This document shows, one piece after another, positions 31,101 to 38,526 of a stretch of 59,237 nt of DNA. Positions within the stretch are counted from its first letter, which is position 1, and each line of letters begins with the position of its first letter. The stretch is taken from assembly GCA_947389015.1 (NCBI GenBank), contig CANDVA010000017.1, positions 1 to 59,237 of the forward strand. The letters run 5' to 3'. Below the pieces are notes generated by a model, which searched no databases, was not told the DNA's origin, and was given only the letters and a program-made list of their open reading frames with translations. The translations under genes were made by a program, and so were the position numbers. The DNA is from an uncultured Clostridia bacterium (GTDB taxonomy: Bacteria; Bacillota; Clostridia; Oscillospirales; Ruminococcaceae).

Positions 31101-32594
31101 ATGAATTACGCAAGCACAAGAAATTCCTCCCTTAAAGTGACGAGCGCTCACGCTATCGTAAAGGGACTGTCCGACGAGGGCGGACTGTATGTTCCCGAGA
31201 GCGTTCCCGCGCTGTCCGAGGAGGAAATTCTCGGTCTTTGCGGTAAGAGCTATGTGGAGCGCGCGTTTGAGGTGTTCTCGAGGTTCCTTACGGATTTCAC
31301 CGAGGAGGAGCTGCGGCACTGCGTCGAGAGCGCGTACAACACCAAAAATTTCGATACCGACAATATCGCGGAGATCGCGAAGTTAAAGGGTGGAAGATAC
31401 GTTCTCGAGCTCTGGCACGGTCCGACCTGCGCGTTCAAGGATATGGCGCTGCAAATTTTGCCGTATCTGCTGACGACCTCGGCTAAGAAAGAGGTCGACG
31501 GAAGGCAGATTGCTATTCTCGTCGCGACGAGCGGCGACACCGGAAAGGCGGCGCTCGAGGGCTTCAAGGACGTTGCGGGCACATCTATCTCGGTATTCTA
31601 TCCCGAGGACGGCGTATCGCCAATGCAGAAGCGTCAGATGATCACGCAGGAGGGCGATAACGTAAGCGTCTGCGCGGTCGTCGGCAACTTCGACGACTGT
31701 CAGAACGGGGTCAAGGCTATCTTCACCGATAAGGGGATCGAGGATAAGCTCGCGAAGAAGAACATACTGCTGTCGAGCGCCAACTCCATCAACTGGGGCA
31801 GGCTCGCGCCGCAGATCATTTACTATATCTCCACCTACGCTCAGCTTGTACATGACAAGGAGATCGCTTACGGCGACAAGGTGAATATTGTAGTGCCGAC
31901 AGGCAATTTCGGCAATATCCTCGCGGCTTATTACGCCAAGCTTATGGGTATCCCCGTGAACAAGCTGATATGCGCGTCCAACAGCAACAACGTGCTTACC
32001 GACTTCATAAACACGGGCGTTTACGACAGAAACAGAAAGTTTTATACCACTATTTCGCCGTCTATGGATATCCTTATCTCGTCCAATCTGGAGAGACTGC
32101 TGTATCACCTCACGGGCGGGAACGACAAGCTCATCAACGAGTGGTTCAGCGCGCTGAAAACGTCTGGTAAGTACGAGGTCAGCGACGATGTAAAAAAGCA
32201 GCTTTCCGAGCTGTTCTACGCGGGCTGCTGCTCCGACGGGGATACCAAGGCTCAGATACACAAGACATTTACCGAGGAGCATTATCTGCTCGATACGCAC
32301 AGCGCAGTCGCGGTCAAGGTCTATGAGGATTACAGGGCTAAGACGGGCGACGATACCAAAACGATAATCGCGTCCACAGCAAACCCCTACAAGTTCGGCA
32401 GAGCGGTTTATGAAGCTGTCGGCGGTAAGGGCGATATTGAGGACGAGTTCGAGCTTATCTCTCGTCTTGAGAGCGAAACGGGAACGAAGATGCCCGCTCC
32501 GCTCGCGGCTACCAAGGACAAGGCGGTTCGCTTTACGCAAACGGTCGAGAAGCAGAAAATGGGTGATTTCGTACTTGATTTTCTTGGCAAATAA
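31101..32594 (+). CDS. thrC: Threonine synthase
   Basis: A 497-residue PLP enzyme that converts O-phosphohomoserine to threonine. The N-terminal MNYASTRNSSLKVTSAHAIVKGLSDEGGLYVPE is typical of the long class; the PLP lysine is in GPTCAFKDMA, phosphate-binding loops are ATSGDTGKAALEGF and VPTGNFGNI, and NSINWGR is conserved. No T-box or attenuator was seen in the 14-nt gap upstream, so it is probably transcribed with yraN. No other threonine genes are close. Confidence 0.97.
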   Translation: MNYASTRNSSLKVTSAHAIVKGLSDEGGLYVPESVPALSEEEILGLCGKSYVERAFEVFSRFLTDFTEEELRHCVESAYNTKNFDTDNIAEIAKLKGGRYVLELWHGPTCAFKDMALQILPYLLTTSAKKEVDGRQIAILVATSGDTGKAALEGFKDVAGTSISVFYPEDGVSPMQKRQMITQEGDNVSVCAVVGNFDDCQNGVKAIFTDKGIEDKLAKKNILLSSANSINWGRLAPQIIYYISTYAQLVHDKEIAYGDKVNIVVPTGNFGNILAAYYAKLMGIPVNKLICASNSNNVLTDFINTGVYDRNRKFYTTISPSMDILISSNLERLLYHLTGGNDKLINEWFSALKTSGKYEVSDDVKKQLSELFYAGCCSDGDTKAQIHKTFTEEHYLLDTHSAVAVKVYEDYRAKTGDDTKTIIASTANPYKFGRAVYEAVGGKGDIEDEFELISRLESETGTKMPAPLAATKDKAVRFTQTVEKQKMGDFVLDFLGK

Positions 32595-32624
32595 TTTGCG
32601 CGGCGGACGAGAGGAGGCTGACGC

Positions 32625-33311
32625 TTGATCTATACAATAGGCGATCTTCATCTCTCGCTTGGGTGCGACAAGCCTATGGATATCTTCACGGGGTGGACGA
32701 ATTATCTTGAACGTCTTCGCGAAAACTGGAACAGCAAGATCACCGATGACGATACGGTGGTGCTGGTGGGGGATCATTCGTGGGCGCTGAAGCTCAAAGA
32801 CGCTTACAAGGATTTCGAATTCATTCACAAAGAGCTAAAGGGCAAAAAGATTCTTGTTAAAGGCAATCATGACCTTTGGTGGTCTACGTTGAGCAAAATG
32901 AATGATTTTGTGAGCGAAAACGGTTTTTATACTATTCGCTTTCTGAACAACAATGCATACGCTGCCGAAGGTATAGCGATATGCGGAACGCGAGGCTGGA
33001 TTCGCGAAAACGGCGAGCCTGCCGATCAGAAAATTCTTAATCACGAAGCTTTGCGGTTGGAGATGTCGCTTCAAGAAGCTGTAAAGCTTGGCGGCGAGCT
33101 CGTGGCGTTTATTCATTATCCGCTTATCTATGGCACGGAGGAGAATGTTCTGCTGACGGAAATTCTCCGCAAATACGATGTAAAGCGCTGCTATTACGCG
33201 CACCTGCATGGGTACAGCATAAAGGGCGCGCTGAACGGCGAACGCGGGGGAGTGAGCTATAAGCTTGTTTCCGCGGACAGCCTCGGATTTGATCCGATAA
33301 AAGTAAATTAA
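32625..33311 (+). CDS. Metallophosphoesterase
   Basis: A 228-residue calcineurin-like phosphoesterase. Metal ligands are visible in GDLH (Asp7, His9), GDHSWA, GNHD, FIHYP and HLHG. The second block is GDHSWA where relatives usually have GDISWA, a change next to the conserved Asp that may affect metal site polarity. Start is TTG 32625 with GGAGG 7 nt upstream. Substrate unknown; relatives are annotated as cytosolic phosphohydrolases. It lies 30 nt after thrC. Confidence 0.88.
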   Translation: MIYTIGDLHLSLGCDKPMDIFTGWTNYLERLRENWNSKITDDDTVVLVGDHSWALKLKDAYKDFEFIHKELKGKKILVKGNHDLWWSTLSKMNDFVSENGFYTIRFLNNNAYAAEGIAICGTRGWIRENGEPADQKILNHEALRLEMSLQEAVKLGGELVAFIHYPLIYGTEENVLLTEILRKYDVKRCYYAHLHGYSIKGALNGERGGVSYKLVSADSLGFDPIKVN

Positions 33312-33349
33312 AAATAAAATTGTCCTTACGGACAAGGAAGGAATTTGAT

Positions 33350-34633
33350 ATGGAAATTATATCTCAGAACAACACGGCGACAAATACTTATGCGATTGAA
33401 GTAAAATTCAGCGCAGATGAATTCGAGACGGCTCTCAATACCGTCTATAACCGTCAGAAGTCCAAGATCACTATCCCCGGCTTCCGCAAGGGCAAGGCAA
33501 CGAGAAAGCTGATCGAGACACACTACGGCGCTAACGTTTTCTATGAGGACGCGGTAAATACTCTGTACAACGACAATATCGAGGAGATCGTCGACAAGAC
33601 GGGTCTCGAGGTGATCAACGTTGAGAATACCGAGGTAGTCGAGGTAAGTAAGGAGAACGGCGTTTCGATGAAAGCCGACATAATCGTTAAGCCCGAGGTA
33701 GAGGTTTCCGATTATAAGGGTATAAGCGTAAAGAAAACCGTCAAGACTGTTACCGATGAGGCGGTAAACGAGGAGATCGACAAGATGCGCGAAAGAGTTG
33801 CGCGTATCATTACCGTTGAGGGAAGAGCCGTACAGGACGGCGACACAGCCGTTATTGACTTCGAGGGCTTTGTTGACGACGTTGCGTTCGACGGCGGCAA
33901 GGGCGAAAAATTCCCGCTCGAGATCGGTTCGCACACCTTTATCCCCGGTTTCGAGGAGCAGGTCATCGGCAAGAGCGTTGACGAGGAATTTGACGTAAAC
34001 GTAACTTTCCCCGAGGATTACCAGGCGGAAAACCTCAAGGGCAAGCCCGCGGTATTCAAGTGCAAGCTCCACGAGATCAAGGCTAAGGAGATGCCGGAGC
34101 TGGACGACGACTTTGTAAAGGACGTATCCGATAAGGACACCGTTGACGAGCTTAAGACCGAGATCAGGGAAAAGCTTGAAAAGCAGTATGCCGAGGAGGC
34201 TGAGGACGCATCCGATACCGAGCTCATGGACAAGATGCTCGAGAATATGAAGGCTGAGATCCCGCAGGTAATGTACGAGCGCCGTATCGACGAGATCGCG
34301 CGCGAGTGGGTTGCGAGAACCCGCATCAACATCAACGATTATCTGAAGTATACGGGCATGACCATGGCTCAGTTCCGCGCTAATTTCAAGGACGCGGCAA
34401 AGCGTCAGGTGGATATGCGTCTCTGCCTTGAGAAGATCGCAAAGCTTGAAAACATCGAGGTATCCGCGGAGGATATCGAGAAGGAGTACAACGAGCTTGC
34501 GGAGCAGTACAAGCTCGACGTTGCGAACGTTAAATCGGCGATCTCCGAAAAGACCCTTACTACCGATCTCATGATCGAAAAGGCTCTTGACCTTGTAAAG
34601 GACAACGCGAAGGTCGAGGAAGTCAAGGAGTAA
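33350..34633 (+). CDS. tig: Trigger factor
   Basis: A 427-residue ribosome-bound chaperone and prolyl isomerase. The ribosome-docking loop is GFRKGKATRK in the N-terminal domain, an FKBP-type domain spans about residues 155-245 (VIDFEGFVDDVAFDGGKG to IPGFEEQVIGK), and the C-terminal chaperone arms follow. ATG 33350 is selected from AAGGAAGG upstream. A small hairpin (TTGTCC-TTAC-GGACAA, 33320-33335) sits just before the SD and may affect initiation. It heads the conserved tig-clpP-clpX set. Confidence 0.97.
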   Translation: MEIISQNNTATNTYAIEVKFSADEFETALNTVYNRQKSKITIPGFRKGKATRKLIETHYGANVFYEDAVNTLYNDNIEEIVDKTGLEVINVENTEVVEVSKENGVSMKADIIVKPEVEVSDYKGISVKKTVKTVTDEAVNEEIDKMRERVARIITVEGRAVQDGDTAVIDFEGFVDDVAFDGGKGEKFPLEIGSHTFIPGFEEQVIGKSVDEEFDVNVTFPEDYQAENLKGKPAVFKCKLHEIKAKEMPELDDDFVKDVSDKDTVDELKTEIREKLEKQYAEEAEDASDTELMDKMLENMKAEIPQVMYERRIDEIAREWVARTRININDYLKYTGMTMAQFRANFKDAAKRQVDMRLCLEKIAKLENIEVSAEDIEKEYNELAEQYKLDVANVKSAISEKTLTTDLMIEKALDLVKDNAKVEEVKE

Positions 34634-34678
34634 TTGCGTTTAAACGGCATTCCGCGTATGCGGAGAAAGGAGCTTACA

Positions 34679-35284
34679 ATGCCATATATCCCTTATGTAG
34701 TGGAACAAAGCAGTCACGGAGAGCGTTCTTACGACATTTTTTCGAGACTGATGAACGACAGGATCATTCTGCTGCACGACGAGGTGAATTCCGCGACGGC
34801 GAGCGTTATCGTCGCTCAGCTGCTGTATCTTGAGGGACAGGATCCCGACAAGGATATCTGTCTCTATATCAACAGTCCGGGAGGCTCCGTATCCGACGGA
34901 ATGGCTATTTACGATACAATGCAGTATATCAAATGCGACGTTTCCACGATCTGTACGGGTATGGCGGCGTCTATGGGTGCGTTCCTTCTGTCGTCGGGGG
35001 CTAAGGGCAAGCGTATCGCGCTCCCGAACAGCGAGATCATGATTCATCAGCCGCTTATTTCGGGCGGCGGCATATCGGGACAGGTAACGGATATCCAGAT
35101 ACGTTCAAAGTACCTTCAGCGCACCAAGGATAAGCTCAACCGGATCCTGAGCGAAAACACTGGCAAGGACTACGACACCATATGTCACGACACGGAGCGC
35201 GACAATTTCATGACCGCCGAGGAGGCTCTCGAGTACGGTCTTATCGACAAGGTTTACAGCAGACGCGACGAAAAGAAGAGCTGA
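34679..35284 (+). CDS. clpP: ATP-dependent Clp protease proteolytic subunit
   Basis: A 201-residue serine peptidase. The catalytic triad is Ser98 (GMAASMGA), His123 (MIHQP) and Asp171 (CHDTERD), matching the standard positions. [19 protein letters not shown] is also conserved. ClpP forms a double heptamer chamber loaded by ClpX. ATG 34679 is chosen because AAGGAG lies 6 nt upstream. Located between tig and clpX as in most bacteria. Confidence 0.98.
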   Translation: MPYIPYVVEQSSHGERSYDIFSRLMNDRIILLHDEVNSATASVIVAQLLYLEGQDPDKDICLYINSPGGSVSDGMAIYDTMQYIKCDVSTICTGMAASMGAFLLSSGAKGKRIALPNSEIMIHQPLISGGGISGQVTDIQIRSKYLQRTKDKLNRILSENTGKDYDTICHDTERDNFMTAEEALEYGLIDKVYSRRDEKKS

Positions 35285-35301
35285 GCGGAGGATTACCGAA
35301 A

Positions 35302-36618
35302 ATGTTGATTTGTTCCTTTTGCGGAAGAAATGAAAATCAGGTGAGCCGTATTCTGTACGGCATGGGCGAGAATTCCGTCATCTGCAGCGATTGTATAGTA
35401 ACTTCGTACAATATGCTCGTGGAAAGCGGAGACGTTCGTCCCGCCAAGGGAGGAAAAAACGTCCGCACGGGAAAGGAAAACTCCAACTTCCTTTCCAATG
35501 CCGACGAGCTTATGACCCCCGAGGAGATCAAGGCGTATCTCGACGACTATATAATCGGTCAGGATGAGACCAAAAAGGTTCTCGCGATCTCCGTTTACAA
35601 TCACTATAAGCGTACATTCCTCAACAGCAAGGAAGCGGACGACGTTGAGCTTCAGAAGTCCAACGTTCTGCTGCTCGGTCCTACGGGCGTGGGCAAGACA
35701 ATGCTTGCGCAGTCGCTTGCGAGACTGCTGAATGTGCCGTTTGCTATCGCTGACGCTACCACGCTCACGCAGGCGGGCTATGTCGGCGAGGACGTCGAAA
35801 ACGTGCTGCTGAGGCTCGTGCAGGCTGCCGATTACGATATCGAGGCTGCTGAGCGCGGCATAATCTACATTGACGAAATTGATAAGATATCCCGCCGCAG
35901 CGAGAACACCTCCATTACCAGAGACGTAAGCGGCGAGGGCGTTCAGCAGGCGCTGCTGAAAATAATCGAGGGGACCGTGTCCAACGTTCCTCCGCAGGGC
36001 GGCAGAAAGCACCCGCATCAGGAGTTTATTCAGGTCGACACCAAGAATATTCTGTTTATATGCGGCGGCGCGTTTGAGGGCATTGAAAAGATGATCGCGC
36101 AGCGGGTTTCGAGCTCAGCGCTCGGCTTCGGCGCCGACGTAAAGAGCTCAGCCGACAAGGAGAGCGCCGAACTGCTCAAGCAGGTGACGCAGCAGGATCT
36201 GATGAAGTTCGGTATCATTCCCGAGCTTATCGGTCGTCTGCCTATCGTAACGCCGCTCAACGCGCTTGACGAGGACGCTCTTGTGAGAATTCTCGACGAG
36301 CCGAAGAACGCGCTTATCAAGCAGTATAAGTGCCTGTTTATGGCTGACGGAATCGAGCTGGAGTTCGACGAGGAAGCTAAGCGCGAGATCGCTAAAAAGG
36401 CGATCGCGTCCAAGACGGGCGCGCGCGGACTGCGCTCCATAGTCGAGGATGTTCTGCGCGAGATCATGTTTACCGCGCCGAGCGATGTAACGATCTCCAA
36501 GGTCACTATAACGGTCGACTGCGTGAACGGCACGGGAAAACCGCTTATCACACGCGATAACGGAAAGGCGAGGGCTATCGCCAAGCCGTCAAAAAAGAGC
36601 ATTAAGAAAATAGGCTGA
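35302..36618 (+). CDS. clpX: ClpX ATPase subunit
   Basis: A 438-residue AAA+ unfoldase. The N-terminal zinc finger uses Cys4, Cys7, Cys28 and Cys31 (CSFC and CSDC). Walker A is GPTGVGKT, Walker [11 protein letters not shown], and the ClpP-contacting IGF-type loop is present as LGFG. The long arginine-rich frame upstream of 35302 is not coding; GGAGG precedes ATG 35302. No lon gene follows, unlike in many Bacilli. A terminator ends the tig-clpP-clpX unit. Confidence 0.98.
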   Translation: MLICSFCGRNENQVSRILYGMGENSVICSDCIVTSYNMLVESGDVRPAKGGKNVRTGKENSNFLSNADELMTPEEIKAYLDDYIIGQDETKKVLAISVYNHYKRTFLNSKEADDVELQKSNVLLLGPTGVGKTMLAQSLARLLNVPFAIADATTLTQAGYVGEDVENVLLRLVQAADYDIEAAERGIIYIDEIDKISRRSENTSITRDVSGEGVQQALLKIIEGTVSNVPPQGGRKHPHQEFIQVDTKNILFICGGAFEGIEKMIAQRVSSSALGFGADVKSSADKESAELLKQVTQQDLMKFGIIPELIGRLPIVTPLNALDEDALVRILDEPKNALIKQYKCLFMADGIELEFDEEAKREIAKKAIASKTGARGLRSIVEDVLREIMFTAPSDVTISKVTITVDCVNGTGKPLITRDNGKARAIAKPSKKSIKKIG

Positions 36619-36624
36619 TTTTAC

Positions 36625-36658
36625 AAGGCAATGCCGAATGGTGTTGCCTTTAGTTTTT
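36625..36658 (+). terminator. Terminator after clpX
   Basis: AAGGCAA (with two further G-T and two C-G pairs) pairs with TTGCCTT around a GAAT tetraloop, followed by TAGTTTTT. Confidence 0.82.
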
Positions 36659-36671
36659 AGAGGAGGCGCGT

Positions 36672-37160
36672 ATGCTGCTTGACAATACGGAGCGATACAG
36701 GGAGGTCTGGGACAGGGTTTACGGCGAGCTGGGATTTCGTCCTTCAATGCGCGAATTTTCGCCGTTTGACATTCAAGTGCCGCATGCGGTTTACGGCATC
36801 GAGAATATGACCGAAGCGCAGATCAATGATATGGAAAATATTGCCAAGGAAATATTTGCGAGGATATCCGACGGCATGGTCTACGCGCTTGACTGGCAGC
36901 ACAGCGCTCTGCTGTACGACCCGAAGAACCCCGGCGAGCAGCGCGATTTTTGGGTAGATGACGATCGCTATATCGGCGGCGGCTATAACGTATATTTCCC
37001 GTCGTTCTATCCCGACGGCGACTACTTTTTCTTTATCGCCGAGGATTTCTCGTTCGGCTGGCTCGGTCACCCGTGGCGTCGGGAGGTGTGGATATTCGGC
37101 GAAAGGCTGCTGCAGGAGATCGAGGCAGTCTATGGGGATCTGGGCTGGACAAGAAAGTGA
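36672..37160 (+). CDS. DUF2716-like protein
   Basis: A 162-residue acidic cytosolic protein that resembles DUF2716: W-rich core with YALDWQHSALLYDP, a central FPSFYPDGDYFFFIAEDFSFGWLGHPWRREVWIFGE segment and an ending around EAVYGDLGW. Family function is unknown; relatives are often found singly or near toxin-immunity loci. ATG 36672 follows AGAGGAGG. It is 7 nt upstream of the next gene, so they form an operon. Confidence 0.75.
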   Translation: MLLDNTERYREVWDRVYGELGFRPSMREFSPFDIQVPHAVYGIENMTEAQINDMENIAKEIFARISDGMVYALDWQHSALLYDPKNPGEQRDFWVDDDRYIGGGYNVYFPSFYPDGDYFFFIAEDFSFGWLGHPWRREVWIFGERLLQEIEAVYGDLGWTRK

Positions 37161-37167
37161 GGATATA

Positions 37168-38082
37168 ATGGGAAAGGTTTACAGAAAGCAAACGGTGGAG
37201 GGCGTGACCGTCCCCGCGATAATCAAAAACAGCAGCTACTTCTGGCACAGCATGGCGGTATACGAGGACGGCACGGTGAGCTGCTGGAAAAAGACCGATC
37301 TGTACGACGTTCCGCAGATACTTTCCTCGGGGTGGCTTCAATTCTCAGTTCCCGACGGGAAAGAGCTAAGCGTTTTCGAGCTTTGCTGCCTGAAAATAGT
37401 ATCGTCAAAGTGGCTGTTCAGCGGGAAAAGCTACTTTAAATATATAAAGGACACGGTTCGCTCGTTAAATCCCGAAATGGAAAATATCTACAAGACCACT
37501 CGGCGCGAGCGCGACAAGTGGGATAAATACCGCGTAGGTTTTACCGCAAGCCCCGTGCCGTGCAAGCTCAAGGGAAACATAGGCTATGATCTGCTCGACG
37601 GCGATAACGCTCATATTTTCCTCCATAAGAACGGAAAGCTGCTGCTGACCGAGGTGTACGCCTACAAGGACGGCACGTTCTCGGTGGACGGCTTGGACGG
37701 GGAGTACTTGTCGTTCGAGGATATTACGAGGCTGTTCAAGGATAAAACGCTCCGTACCGCGCCCGAAAACGGGGAGACGGTGAGCTTTGGCACACTCGGC
37801 GAGGCGGTCGTTGAGGTCGTATACAAGCCTGTTTCGCCGAAGCAAAAGCTTGCCGAACTGGAAAACAAGTCTCTCCGTGTGCAAAATAAGCCGGACGCTC
37901 ATGAGCGCTGTATAAAGGCGTATCACGCGTATCTCGTCGAGCCTACCGATTTTTACAAGGAGGAGCTGCGCAAGGCTTACGAGGCGGTTCCCGAGCACGA
38001 GCGCTGCTATCTTGGCGATATGGACACGCGTGACGGTGATTTTCGGCGGATACTTTATACCAATGACAAGAGGGAAGTGTGA
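37168..38082 (+). CDS. Hypothetical cytosolic protein, unknown family
   Basis: A 304-residue soluble protein. The first 110 residues form a compact domain (VYRKQTVEGVTVPAIIKNSSYFWHSMAVYEDGTVSCWKKTDL, then GWLQFSVPDGKELSVFELCCLKI). A middle part has YKDGTFSVDGLDGEYLSFEDITRLF, and the C-terminus is helical (DAHERCIKAYHAYLVEPTDFYKEELRKAYEAVPEHERCYLGDMD). I do not recognise it. ATG 37168 has GAGGATATA directly upstream. It overlaps the MGMT-like gene by 4 nt (GTGA). Confidence 0.75.
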   Translation: MGKVYRKQTVEGVTVPAIIKNSSYFWHSMAVYEDGTVSCWKKTDLYDVPQILSSGWLQFSVPDGKELSVFELCCLKIVSSKWLFSGKSYFKYIKDTVRSLNPEMENIYKTTRRERDKWDKYRVGFTASPVPCKLKGNIGYDLLDGDNAHIFLHKNGKLLLTEVYAYKDGTFSVDGLDGEYLSFEDITRLFKDKTLRTAPENGETVSFGTLGEAVVEVVYKPVSPKQKLAELENKSLRVQNKPDAHERCIKAYHAYLVEPTDFYKEELRKAYEAVPEHERCYLGDMDTRDGDFRRILYTNDKREV

Positions 38083-38393
38083 CCGTGACAACATTTGAAA
38101 AGATCTACGAGGTTGTTAGGAGGATTCCCCGCGGCAAGGTCGCGACCTACGGGCAGATAGCGCAGCTCGCGGGGAATTCAAAATGGGCGAGGGCGGTCGG
38201 CTATGCGCTCCATGCCAATCCCGACCCCGACGGAATACCGTGCTACCGCGTGGTGAACCGATTCGGAGGGCTTGCACCCGCGTTCGCGTTCGGCGGGATA
38301 AACGTGCAGGCGGATATGCTGAGGGCGGACGGGATAGAAGTCCGCGCCGACAATACCGTCGACCTTGATGAGTATTTGTGGGACGGGCTTTGA
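38079..38393 (+). CDS. MGMT/ATL-family DNA alkylation repair protein
   Basis: A 104-residue protein with only the C-terminal DNA-binding and active-site domain of O6-alkylguanine-DNA alkyltransferases. The helix IPRGKVATYGQIAQLAG and the motif PCYRVVNRFGG are present. The acceptor Cys is kept, but the usual PCHRV His is Tyr, so it is intermediate between active MGMT and alkyltransferase-like (ATL) proteins, which lose the Cys. GTG 38079 overlaps the previous stop; GTG 38085 is an alternative with better SD spacing. Confidence 0.88.
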   Translation: MTVTTFEKIYEVVRRIPRGKVATYGQIAQLAGNSKWARAVGYALHANPDPDGIPCYRVVNRFGGLAPAFAFGGINVQADMLRADGIEVRADNTVDLDEYLWDGL

Positions 38394-38452
38394 CTGATTC
38401 GGTCGAACAAAGTAAATTTTTCATATTATTAGGTAAAAATTTGCAAAATGTA

Positions 38453-38481
38453 TTGATTTTTTGACGCAAATATGAGATAAT
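38453..38481 (+). promoter_or_regulatory. Promoter of the P-type ATPase-like gene
   Basis: TTGATT and GATAAT with a 17-bp spacer, about 45 bp upstream of the start codon. Confidence 0.7.
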
Positions 38482-38526
38482 AAAAGAGAGTGTACATGCA
38501 TCTAATGTAGAGAAAGAAGTTTTTAT

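Noticed and set aside
35182-35301. N-terminal extension of ClpX
   Set aside because: The extra 40 residues are Arg-rich and overlap clpP in another frame; the zinc-finger start at 35302 with its SD matches all ClpX proteins.
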